A stretch of DNA of 64,000 nucleotides from Isoperla grammatica (Eukaryota; Arthropoda; Insecta; Plecoptera; Perlodidae): NCBI GenBank assembly GCA_945910005.1, contig OX246738.1, forward strand, positions 21,788,186 through 21,852,185, in the 5' to 3' direction. Positions 25,585 to 37,900 of the stretch are shown here, piece by piece. A program made the position numbers and the translations under genes. How positions within the stretch are numbered: the first letter of the stretch is position 1; the number at the start of each line of letters is the position of its first letter. The notes below the pieces were generated by a model. It was given only the letters and a program-made list of their open reading frames with translations. It was not told where the DNA came from and did not search any database.

Positions 25585-28500
25585 GTTATTATAATTATAA
25601 TTATCATTATAATCAATTTTATTATCATCCCAGCATGAGAAATTTAGCCAGCATTGAAAAACAAACTAGACGGTGTTGGTGTTCAAATATGAAATTGTCC
25701 TAGATACATTGTCAGAATTTTGTCGGATATCAAATATAATATTGATCGATTGTACGTTTATCCAGGTGGATAAGTATTTGCAGTAGCACTTATGTGACTG
25801 TCTTTTTAAATTGTTTTAGGTTCCACGATCTGCGAGTAGTTTCAAGGTCGAGTATCCTCCCCCAGGACACAGTCGACCTAAGCAACTATCTGATAAGCCC
25901 ATTGTACACACATTACCTAAGGCAGAACCAAACTTCAACTTGTTCGGCTATCCTGCGTACCAACCCACAGGCTACCTTGCGCATGAGGGCAACAAAGTAA
26001 AACAAGAGCAATCTAAAACTCCATTAACAAGTCTGGCATCATTAACTGTTAGCAAAAGTGCATTGAATTTGGAAAGGGATAGAGATTCTTTGCCAAATCC
26101 GCCTCCACTCACAAGTGACTTAAAAAGTTCTGTGATTGTTAAAAATGAAGGAAAAAGCCCTCTGCATCATGAATCTTCAAAGTTGTCTCGGCAACATTCT
26201 CCTAGCCCGAAACACCAGATCATATCCGCCCAACAGATGCACTTCCATAAAACCAGTGCATACGAGTTCCAACCACTACCACGAACCCATCTCAGTCCCA
26301 GCCATTCACCTCATCAACTTAATTCCCACCATATGGCCCTAGAAGCACAGAATTTGGTTGGCAAAACGCACGCACAGCGTCCGTTACCGCTTCCCGGTTC
26401 TGCCGAGCAGAGGTTTAAAATTGCCACTATGAACCCCTTTCCGTACGGCATGCCTGGAGTTACATACGGTATAGCTCCAGGTTCAGGGAATACCAAGCCG
26501 AAGGTGAGCAGTCCTGCCCCAGGTCACATGTATATGAAGCCTTCTCCTTCACCCCAGCCCTTAATGCATCATCCACCCCCTGCCCACAGCAGCACCAGTC
26601 TTGGGTATAGTTCTAGACTGTATTCTTCTAAGGTGCAAGGTGCTCAAATGCCTCCAACCAGCCGTACTCCTACCCACCCAACATCCTGCCAGACTCAGCC
26701 CCTCGACTTGGGACTATCAAATGCCAGGGATGAACATTCTGTATCTCCCAAACGTAAAGGGGGGACCTCTCTACCAGCCAGCGAAAACAGCAAACGGCAG
26801 CGTTGTGAACCGTTATCTAGTTACAGTAGCGTGCTGCCACACGGTTTGGGGCATCCTCTCATGACTCAAAACTCTAGCAGTTTGCCTTTCCAGATACAAC
26901 CTCTATTGTCGAGAGTAGGTGAGCCTAGTCCCCTGATAGCCAGTGCAGCAACTACTATAACAACGGTCGTGAACACCGTTGCCTATTGCTCACCAGCTGT
27001 GACTGTGACGACCTCCCTTCCCGCAGCAATGCCGGCGTCGGGAGAAGACCGACCCGGCAGCGCTGGCTGTACTCCTCATCCGCCCAGTCCTCTACCTTTA
27101 GTAACCTGTAGTAGTCCTCTGACAGAGGACGTGAGCACCCCTCCGTGCACTCCTGTCAAGGCCTCCAGTGTTGACTCTGAGAAATCAAACAGTCCAGGCC
27201 CAATGCGAACTCCTGCCAGTTATCCAGTGCACAAGTTAAAGAAGGCATGGCTTCAAAGACATTCGGGTGAAGATGGTACTGACGATAACTCGGTCGTCGC
27301 GGGATCTGCTAATCGTGCGACACCGGTAACGTTAGTTTCGACTAGTGCTAGTGCGTCGTTCAGTAGCAAGGAGTGTGCTAATAGCTCAAGCGACTGCCCG
27401 ATAGATCCTGTTCAAGCTGAAGTTAGTGGCAGTGTAGGAAAATGTAAACTGGTTTCTACAGTGAATCACAAAGGATCGCCCATATTGCCAACTATCAAAG
27501 GTAACTCAGGGGTATTTCTAAATGGGCATACAAATGAACTGCCTTCCTCCAAGCCTTCTGTTGATGATGATTCTTCCAGCTCTGGTTCCGACAGAGAACT
27601 CAAAACCTCTCGAAAAAGGAAGCCTCCAAAAGTGAAGAAAAAGAAAGGAAGCGGGGCCGCTCTTCGTAAAGCAGCTGCAGAGGAGTTGAAGAGAAAAAGG
27701 TTAGTAATTAGTATCATCAACTTTTTAATACGACACGTATTATGTACCTACTCATCAGTGACCATACCTTTATTAACAACCACTTCATAATTTTTTTGCA
27801 TACTATATTGCATTTTCTTTCTTAAGTGTTTGTGAACGAAGCTTTATGGAGAGCACTTGTTAACTTGTGCTTCAAATATGAAATATTCTTAGTACTTGAC
27901 TCGAGTGCTTTTGTGTAGGTAGACCTATGTCTGTTTTTAATGGTATAACAATGTGATAACATAATATTTTGTTTCTGGAAGGTTGGCAGCTATGGCTGCC
28001 AGTGAAAGTAGTGGCAGTGACAAAGAAAGTGTGACGGACAAGGACTCTGACAGTGGTGCTACAAAGAAGGCAGCTAATAGTAAAGAGCCAAGGAAACGAG
28101 GTCGTCGACCCAAGAGTTCCAAATTCACGAACAATTCCGAGCCACGGCAGAAGAAGCCCCAGGGTCAGCCAACCGCTACCCTGCGTGATCCATTCCAGAA
28201 GCCTTCTGTTAGCCAACTTAAAAAAACTGGAGAATCTTTTTTGCAGGTAATTTTGCAAACCTTTATTATGGCCACAACTTCAAACAACCGTACGAAAATT
28301 CAGAATTGTGATTGATTTATCACTGTAATAACCAGAGTCTCTAAGGATAGGAATTTGTTCGGTCAGACTGATTAGTTCTCGTGGATACGGACGCATCGCT
28401 CATGTGCACTGGTATTGTTGGACAGTAGGCATATAGGTAGGTGTTTGTAAATGGTGTTATGTTTTCTTACATTTCGTTTATAGATTTAATAATTTCGATG

Positions 28501-31500
28501 TTATGGCGGTGTTATGCTTTTTGGGTGATTTTCTACAGTAAATTTCACCAGAAACATGTTTAATTAAAAATTAATTTTAATGTTATTTAGGCTAATAATT
28601 GTATAATAATTGTAATTTGGGGTCTGGGAGTTGAATTTCAGCAAGAATAAATCGTTGATCTTTTTAACGAAATCATCATTATAATAATGAAAAAAACATT
28701 AGGTCCCCACGATTGTGTTGCGATAACGTTTGACGGTAATAATAAATTTAATTTTTTTTAAATGTATATTATAAATTAAAAACAATCCAGATTTCGTGTT
28801 ATTTCGCTCTTTATTACAAATTTCGATGATATGACTGGAAATTGACAGATTTCGCGAATTTTCGCGGTGAAATTTTGACGTTTTCAAGGTGCCTATCAAC
28901 AGATACACACTTTGTTTATCTCCCCCTTCTTTATCAACACTTTTCGCGATTTCGCGGTCCGCGAAAAACAAACACCTCTACATATAGGTCATCGTGCCCG
29001 AGAGAGAGAAGGGAGGGGAGATTTTTATTAGGAATTTACTTATTGCATTAAAAGCCTACTATCTGATTCAAAGTGTGTCCTTCGACTTTGGAACACTACA
29101 AACAGTATATATTGTATATTTTGTAGTTTTATATGTAGGCTATATTTTATTTTGTATGTACAGTAAACTGTAGGACCAATCTATATTTGTAGTTTGTACA
29201 GTACCAATATTTGTACTCTGTACAAATCCCATGGTGAAATAAAATAAAAAATTAAAGAAATACTAAGTATGCCAAAAAACCAAACCACCATGAATTGAAA
29301 CGTTCTTTTGAGAATCGTTTTCAACTAGGTACTGCTCTAGAGTGCTTTATGCCATTATGTTTTTCACTGCAGTGCCTCATTTTATTTTTATACAAAGCAA
29401 ACTGTCTAAACAAAGCACGTTTTTCAACTCCGTATTTTTCGAATTTTCTAACCACAATACCACTCGAGATATCAAGATAAGGCTTTACAGTTATTTAAAG
29501 TAATATAGCCTACTGGTATAATGAAAACATAATTTATTTATAATTATCAATTTACATGTAATTAATTAATGATTATAATAACCAAATAAATATCAATATC
29601 CTATAATTAATGGACAAATAGAAATTACAAATGACCTAAATATATAGTATATATTAAAATATTAGTATTAGAAAAATGTTTCATGAAATCAAATGAACTA
29701 TTGCATTACGAGAATGACGGTATAAAATTTGGGTCAAAGGATGACATATATCCAATGAAAGCGAGCATTTAAAAAAAAAAAATGATACCTCTGGCAAATC
29801 CAGCTTTCTATGTCAAAACCAAGGTCAAATGTCAAATTTGTAATATTTTTAATAATTTTTAATTAAATAATGAATGAATAATGAACATGAAGGAGGGTTT
29901 TGATATCAAGAATAAGACAAATAATTTGGGAAACACGAGATTGGGATAACGCAGTGGCATGATGCATGGCAATTACTAAAATTATGAGCAATGTAAACAA
30001 GTGCATAATGCAGGGTTGCCGTTTTTGCGGATTTTATCCTCTTTTGCGGATTTTTAGGGTGCCTCGCGGACATGAGGATTAACGGCCAAATTGGCGGATT
30101 TTCTACCATTATTGTAAAAACCGTGAAATTTACTATAATTTGAAAATTCCGCCATAAAGAGCGATTTAATAACGTAAAAAGTAAAGTTGGACAATCTACA
30201 CTTAAACCCGCAGCATAGACACGATGTCTCAAAACACGTGTGAAACATCGAGATTTCAACTGTGTTTTTGTAAGTTGTCTTGCTATACTAGCAAGCAGAG
30301 GGTGGAGCTTGTGTGGGAGACAGCCAATGGGGTACCTAAAGCGTTGTGATTGGTCTAGTAGTAAATAGCGTCCTCTATTGTCAACTTTGCAGAACGTGTG
30401 TGTTCTTTTAGTGTACGATAGAGCGCGTTGCCCGTGCCTCGTTGATAACAAGCAGAACAGAACCGTGAGCGTGAGCCCGTGACGTGACAACTGACTTTTT
30501 ATATGAGTCTATGCTGTTATTTGCCTGGTTTCTTGTTTTTATATATATATATATATACATACAAATTAATTTATTATTTATTTATTTATATATAAATTAT
30601 AATGGAGAGGTAAATTCTTAAAGATCATCTGGCATAATACATAACCTAAAAATAAACATAACCTAAAAATTTTTTTTATTCTTTCACAGTTTAGCCTATA
30701 ATATGCTAAGTAACAGCAGAATAAATGTGTTTTGGAGGATTTTTGAGGATTTTTTGGATATCTTCAGAGGATTTAAAAAATTACTTGGTGGCAACCCTGG
30801 CATAATGCGATCTGTCTGCTCTGTGATAAACGGGCCGGTTGCCACCTGCTACCGACCCTTGCCCCTTCCCTAAGACTACAAAAACAATAAGCTTTGGCCA
30901 GTGAAGAGATGGGGGGGGGGGGGGGCAAACTGGTTTCAGTCAGCTGTCTCATGCATTGGAATTTGAGAAAAACACTGAAACCTCGAGCTCTATTCATCTT
31001 CATTTCTTCATATTTTCATTCATGCCTTGCACATTTTTATAAAATAGTCGTACTTTACCAATCATGATATCATGGGGTTCGACAAATATATGCTCATAAC
31101 TGACAAAGTCTTATAACGGAGTTTCTTTTTTTGCTTCCGAAAATAAGCCACATGGAGATTTTCAGAGACACAAAATAAGAAAAAAAGCGTAGCTTATATG
31201 CATGTAAATACAGTAATAGTATTTTTTTTTGTAGTTAACAATACAATACAAAGCGTCTTTATTCATCTTCAAATCAGAGTACATAAGCTAAGATACGTGA
31301 TACTATTAAGCCGTATTTGGCCTACAAATAGAAGAATACCCACCTAGGGCCGAAACCCTGTGTGTGGGCGTATTCTAGGTTAAAGGCTACAACCTCAGTT
31401 TCTCCAACATAACTTACAACCAAGTAAGCCTACAGCTTAAGAGCAAAGGGTAGTCTCTACGTCAAAAACCGCAGAAAATGTTCATTTTTAAATTATATCT

Positions 31501-31857
31501 CAAGATTGGAACAAGAAATCAAAAATCTAAATCAGCTGCGCACTGTACTTTGGTAAGCCCTGCAGACTGAATAAAATATTATAACCATTAGTGTAGTATG
31601 TTGATTATAATTCGATAATTAGTAATAAAATTAATTATTTATAAAAAAAAACATACTGATTATAATATAAGTCACAACTTTGAGCATTCAATGTGTAGGG
31701 CTTTCCAAACCACAGTGTGCTGTTGATTCAGATTTTCGATTTCGAAGCCCATTCTTGTGGTATAATTTAAAAATTAAAATTTTGTGCGGTTTTTAACGTA
31801 AAGGTATCCTTCCCTGTTAAGTTGCAAAATGTATCGTCTCTTTCTAGAGTGAACCTG

Positions 31858-31915
<58 letters not shown>

Positions 31916-34900
31916 CAGTATATATTATATATTATCATTTATAGCATATTTTTACTCACATATTAACAGTCATTATCGAGAAATTTCAGTCTAGATGCCC
32001 TATACGTATTTGTAACAGCTTGACATATCCTGGTACGGGGTACCTATTAACATTATAACCTCATTAAATTGTATAAAAAGATGAGTAAACTCTTAAATTT
32101 GATGCATTAAGTTGAACTACACAGTTACATGATAGATCTAAATTACAATGTGCTTTCATCTGTTTTAGGATGGTGCATGCTTTGAAGTTGCCCCAAAGCT
32201 TGCAAAATGCCGTGAGTGTCGGTGGACACCCAACCAACGTTCCAAGAATACCCCCAACATCTTCTGTCGTTTCTATGCATTCCGCAGACTACGTTACACT
32301 AAAAATGGCCTGTTGGCTATCGCAGGCTTCTCAGATCCACATCAAGATGCAGCCGAGGTGAGAAACAAGTCGCAATAAAATAAACTAACTTAACAATAAC
32401 GTATCCATAAGATCTTGTTGTATTACCCTAGAGAGAGCGACAGTATCAGAAAAGCTGTTGAACTCCATGTGTTTATATTGAGAACTGAAAGAGGTACAGT
32501 AAACCCTCGTTAATACGAACATCAAGGGACCCAGAAATCGTCAGTTCGTAATATAAAAATTCGTAATATCGCAAAAACGTCGAAATTCATTAGTACCAGC
32601 CAAAATTAACGTATCTACAAACAATAAATGTTTTCCAATGGATAGTAGCGCGGGGGTATGATGTTTTGTGCGTGCATAGTAGGCGGACTAAGCGGGCACG
32701 TTGCAGTGAGTAAGCCAGCCCCTCAACAGCTGTAAGGGCTGGCGCGCGCATCCGATCGCGCCCTGCGGGCGGTGGAGGGGGAAGGGAAAACCAAGCACCA
32801 ACAAAACAAGTAGCTGTCTGCGACGACGTACGCTCGGCGGACAAAAATCTTGATACCTACGCCTACTCTGCGAGTTGAACTCTTGGACACATTATTTTGT
32901 TTGTGCTAGTTCAAAATTATTTGTATTAAACAACAAATATTATGAATAAGTACCATCCAGGGGATAAATAATTAGTTCGTATTACGTATTATGCGAAATT
33001 CGTTATATACGTTTTATTTAAGGCTGGGCGTCGACATCGATTAATCGATTAATAATCGATGTCGGTGACGATTTTCGACATCGATTTTTTTTGGTTTTAA
33101 TCGATTTTTTCGTCAATTAATTAAATAACTAATCAATTGTCAATTCACGCGAGAAATGGGACCTTTCAACTATAGGGCGGCATAGTTATTCGTCCACGGC
33201 CGCTTTTAGTCCAAACTGACCCGTATCAAAGGATACCGCACACTCTCAAGCCCCCCCCCCCCCCTAAGTATTTGCAGATCGCGCGTACTAAAGCGCGAGC
33301 CATCCCTTGGTTCAGGCCGGCACTCGACAAGTAAGAACAGATGCGGCCGAGCGAGAAAGAGCGAGAGAACAATGGTCTGAGCGAGACGCGACGAAGTAGT
33401 TCGCCGTGTCGGCTGCTATCGGCCGCCGTGAGAGAGAGAGAAAGCGCTAGTCGCAGGACGCGTGAGTGGAAGCGAGATCGCGATACGCAGGCGAGTGGAA
33501 TGCAAGCGGCCGCCTGTTGACAGTTCACTTCGCAGCAAGTAATCAAGAACGGATTAATGAAAAACGACTTGAATAAGCCTCTACAATCGGATATTGCGTT
33601 AAAATAAATTGAAATCAATATCCACAATTGTGTTTATGACGACAAAAATAAGCTGACCGGCCCGCATGGCCGTCACGTAGGCCTAGAAGGCCTAGCCTAG
33701 GCCTAGGTCAGTTATCTCCCGTTGCAGACGAAAACTGAGTTTTGTTGCCGTTATTAACTGATTAAAAACCGGTTCGATTAACCGGTTAGTGAAATGATTA
33801 ACCGTCGTTATCCCTACATTTAACAGGTGACAAAGTTTTTTGTATTAATAATTGATTAATTATCAATTTAAAAAAAAACGATGTCGATTATTTTCGTTTC
33901 GATGTCGATGTCGAAAATATTCCGACATCGCGATTCGACATCGATTATTTGCCGTCGATGTCGATGTTGTCGATTTACATCGATGCCCAGCCTTAGTTTT
34001 ATTTAACATTGAGTGTCCTATTAACGCTTACCGGGTCTTGCTTACTATTCGCACTATCTGAGAATTCGCACGAACCGAGTTCGTTTTACCGAGGGTTTAC
34101 TGTATCTAAGTGGTAAGACAGGACACTCTAATTCGGGAGGTCACAATTCGATTCCGGCCCCCTGGCAAGTCTGAAGATTTTTTCCTCAGTCGTAAGGTGA
34201 AGGCTGGAATTAGTCCAACTAACAGCCCTCAGACATTCCTTCCCAAATATCCAAACACCTAGCAATCTAGAACTACTTAGTCATCTGAAGACGGGTAAAG
34301 CTGGTGTGCTCCTTATGAGTTATGAGGGACAGTATTCCCCATTCCCACATAAAAAAATATTGAGTCTTGAAATGTACGCCAATTTTCAATTCAATGTGTG
34401 ATCTTTATTTGTTTAAATACAATGGCCTAGGCCTATACATAGCTAGGTCTACTGTCCTTTCCAAGATTCTTGGTACATACCATTGTGCATGTTGTATAAA
34501 TTAAATATTAAATGTCAACTCATACACTTGGCACATTTCAAATGTTCAACATTTAAATTGAAACTAGTAAACTGAACATTAATTCATAATTGAATTTAAC
34601 TTGAATTGGAAACTCAAACTTATGTTGATACACACCTCTGGTGAAAATGTTTCAGTGTATATCGTCGAATAAATCCCAACAAACTGTTAGCAACCTTTTA
34701 CATTTTAGCCCTGTCATTGATGTGTTACAGGAAGATTTGAGGCTTTGGCTGCCATTCCCAGATACTCAGCCCGCAGAATTAGACCTTGATGTGTCAAGAT
34801 TAATCTTGATGCAAGTTGGAGACCAATTCTGTGATCTCATTCAACAGGAGTCAGCATGTCCAGAAATCCACATGTCTGATGGTAAGGTCGTGAATGGTCC

Positions 34901-37900
34901 AGATTGCAGACATTCAATTATATGACACCAAAAGAGACGATGTATCAGTAGAGGCAAGGATTAATGGTGAATAAAATGTACAATTTTCGGCATATAAAAT
35001 CATTCATTTCGGTATAATATTTCGTCAGATAAACCAAATTTCGTCATTAAAAATGACATTTCGTCACAAAAAAAAAAATACATTCCGTCGCAAAAAACAA
35101 AATTTCGCTGTAAAATATACGGAAATTGTTAATGGCGTAAAATAATGCTTGTAGGGCTTTATACAAGGCCTAGGCTGACATATTTTAATAATACAAATTA
35201 CAATTTTTATGTAGGAACTACCGCACAACTACTGGTAGGGCCTAGCCTAAATAAAGAGCAAATAGTAGGGCCTACTACAAGACTTTAGTTTTTTGGCTTG
35301 CATTGGAATGTCAAACCAAGCATGAGTTCAACGTTTTCTGGACTAAGAGTGGTCCTTCTGTCTGTCAGAATGTTTCCATATGAGGAGAAGCCTCTTTCTG
35401 CGTCAACATTAGACACAGGAATCCACAGGGTTTTAACTAGGGATGTCAACGATTACGATTAAATCGATTCGATTAATCGATTATTAATCGAAAACGATTA
35501 ATCGATTATTTAAAAACAAAATCGATTTTAAATTTTCGCGCTTTTTTAAATTTAGTTCTCAAGATCTGCCGCCTATTCGAGCGCGAGCGCTAGCGCTAGC
35601 ATCGCTATTGCTCAGTTTCATTTACAGTAGGCCTAGGCCTAGGCTTAAGAACAGCAACAGCATAACTTTGCGTCATAATTTGAGCCGAATTTCCAGTCAT
35701 ATTTTGAATAGCTGTGTCTAGTCGCCTACCCTAGACCCAGCATTCGACGCCTACGATCTATAAAAATACGAGTTGTTATGTTTGTTCACAAATAACAAGA
35801 GAAGTAAGGTTAGAAAAGTCGCTACGTGTTTAAGTTCACATCACGTAAATTTTAATTACGCTGCACATGAAAATAATAATATTACGACGCATATTCAGCA
35901 TACTTAATTACTTATTGGTTTAAAAAAAACGGGAAGTGAATAACTATAGCCCTTCAGGCCTAGCTAGGACAGAAATTATCGGCGAAATCTTGGACAGAAC
36001 ATAACAAAAATACTCCGTGACGTAAAATATATCGATAGTCGAAAAGAAGTCGATTGGGGCTTTGCACGCAAAGCTTGACGTAGAATGCGCCACAAACGTC
36101 CAAGCCCAAATCCATGACCTGCTGGATGGGTAAATCAGCGCGGACAAGGTCTACTTGACCCATCCAGCAGGCTGTGATGGCAGCATTTTGCCAAAGACAT
36201 TGGAATAGAAGTAGCGCCACCATAGTTCGAGCTCATGTCCAGAGCCTCCTGGATGGGTAAATCAGCCCTTTTTTCATGGCTAAGTTATGTGGAGATCAAG
36301 TAGACCTTGTCTGAGGGCTGGCGCTGCGAGTGGGAGAATGTGGCAGTGCAAAGCCCCATTCAAACTAACCGAAACCAGACCGAAGTTTGGAAGAAACTTG
36401 CTACTATACCGACATTTAACAAAACGATTAAAATCGATTAATAATCGATTATGGAGGTGAACGTGAATTCGATTATCGATTATAATAATTTAATCGTTTG
36501 ACATCCCTAGTTTTAACACACAGGTCAACGAAAACGGCGTGGTCACTTTTCAAAGAAAGTACAACTGGTAAGACAGACACTTCATTTCCTTCATCCAGGA
36601 TACTTCTGACAGCATTCTTCACAGCTAGATAGCCTTCCAGCAAATCCTTGGACGGCACTTCGGATAACATTGGAAGGTTTTTCACAAGCTGTGGGACCTC
36701 CGCAACGTTTGTAGTCAGAATCGAACGGGGATCAAAAAGTTTTCCCATTTGTGAAATGAATTGCCTTGCTGTGTCAGCAGATTTCATTGCAGAAAGCTTG
36801 ATATTGCTGTTGACTCCAATTTGCTTCAATGTTGCTTGGGTATTGTATTTCACAGTTACATTTTCCATTTTTGACAACACTGCCAGCGTTTCTTCACCAA
36901 ACAAGCCTTCACTTATCAAGTCGAATCCATTTTTTAAATCCGAAAGTCGGGATTCAAGGAGATGTGCAAATGGATAGCTCGATCCTTCCAATGTTGTAAT
37001 GAGTTGGACAGTTGCCTGGCAGTGTTCAACTACGAAAGTAGCTTGGCACTGGACCACGGCTTGCACCGACGGAGTTATCTTCTTCAAGTTCTGGATCGCA
37101 GCACCCCCTTCTTCCACGGTTTTGAAGAACTCTATCAGATCTTCCAAGTATTCGTTGATGTACTCCACAGAATGATGCCATGAGTTCCACCTTGTTAGTA
37201 CAGGCATTGGAAACAATTTCGGTTTTTTCTCGCCTTCTGGGTACTTGTTCTTCAAGAATGTCAAGTAAGCATGTTTTCGCTTCCTTGTGTTTAGAAATGC
37301 AGTCTTCACTTTACTCACCACATCATTCAATTGAACAAGTTTGGTCTGCCAGATGTTTCCTAACAGATTCAACTTATGTGCCCAGCATTGAATGTGGACA
37401 AATGTTTCCGAGAATAAAAATGCAGAATCTACTGCACATTTAGTCATATAACGCGCCGAGTCGGTGGACATGAACATTACATCTGTTAAGCTTATGTTCA
37501 AACTTGTCAGCACTTCTACGATAGCACGGCCACAATTGGCTGCATCAGCCTTGGATAAGATTTTAACACCCCCTACTATTAGTTTTGTTGTTGCCTTGCA
37601 CTCTAACAGTTTTAGGAGCACTAAAAATACACAGTTTCCATTACGGTCTGTGGTTTCGTCGCAAAGTACTCCCACTTTAACGCCCTTCACGTGCTCCTTG
37701 GCTGCAATAGCTTCCTCCTCACGGACTTCTTGGATGTAGGTTTTCCTCAAAGTATCAGCTGATGGTAAATCTCCAGATCCTGAAGGAAAAAACAAACAAA
37801 TATTACAAACTGAGTTTTACAGGCTACGCCAAGCAAGTTTGTGAAACAAAATCTGCAGTCGTCAAACTTTAAAATTGTTACAGGCTAGGGCTAGGCCTAG

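Noticed and set aside
29906..30490. 194-codon minus frame
   Set aside because: It overlaps the left half of a hAT MITE with 8-bp duplications, has no recognisable domain and no splice support.
33226..33627. 133-codon minus frame
   Set aside because: Lies wholly inside a hAT MITE; begins beside a homopolymer run and has no recognisable motif.
36648..37739. Plus-strand frames of 70-110 codons
   Set aside because: Shadows of the hAT transposase on the minus strand.
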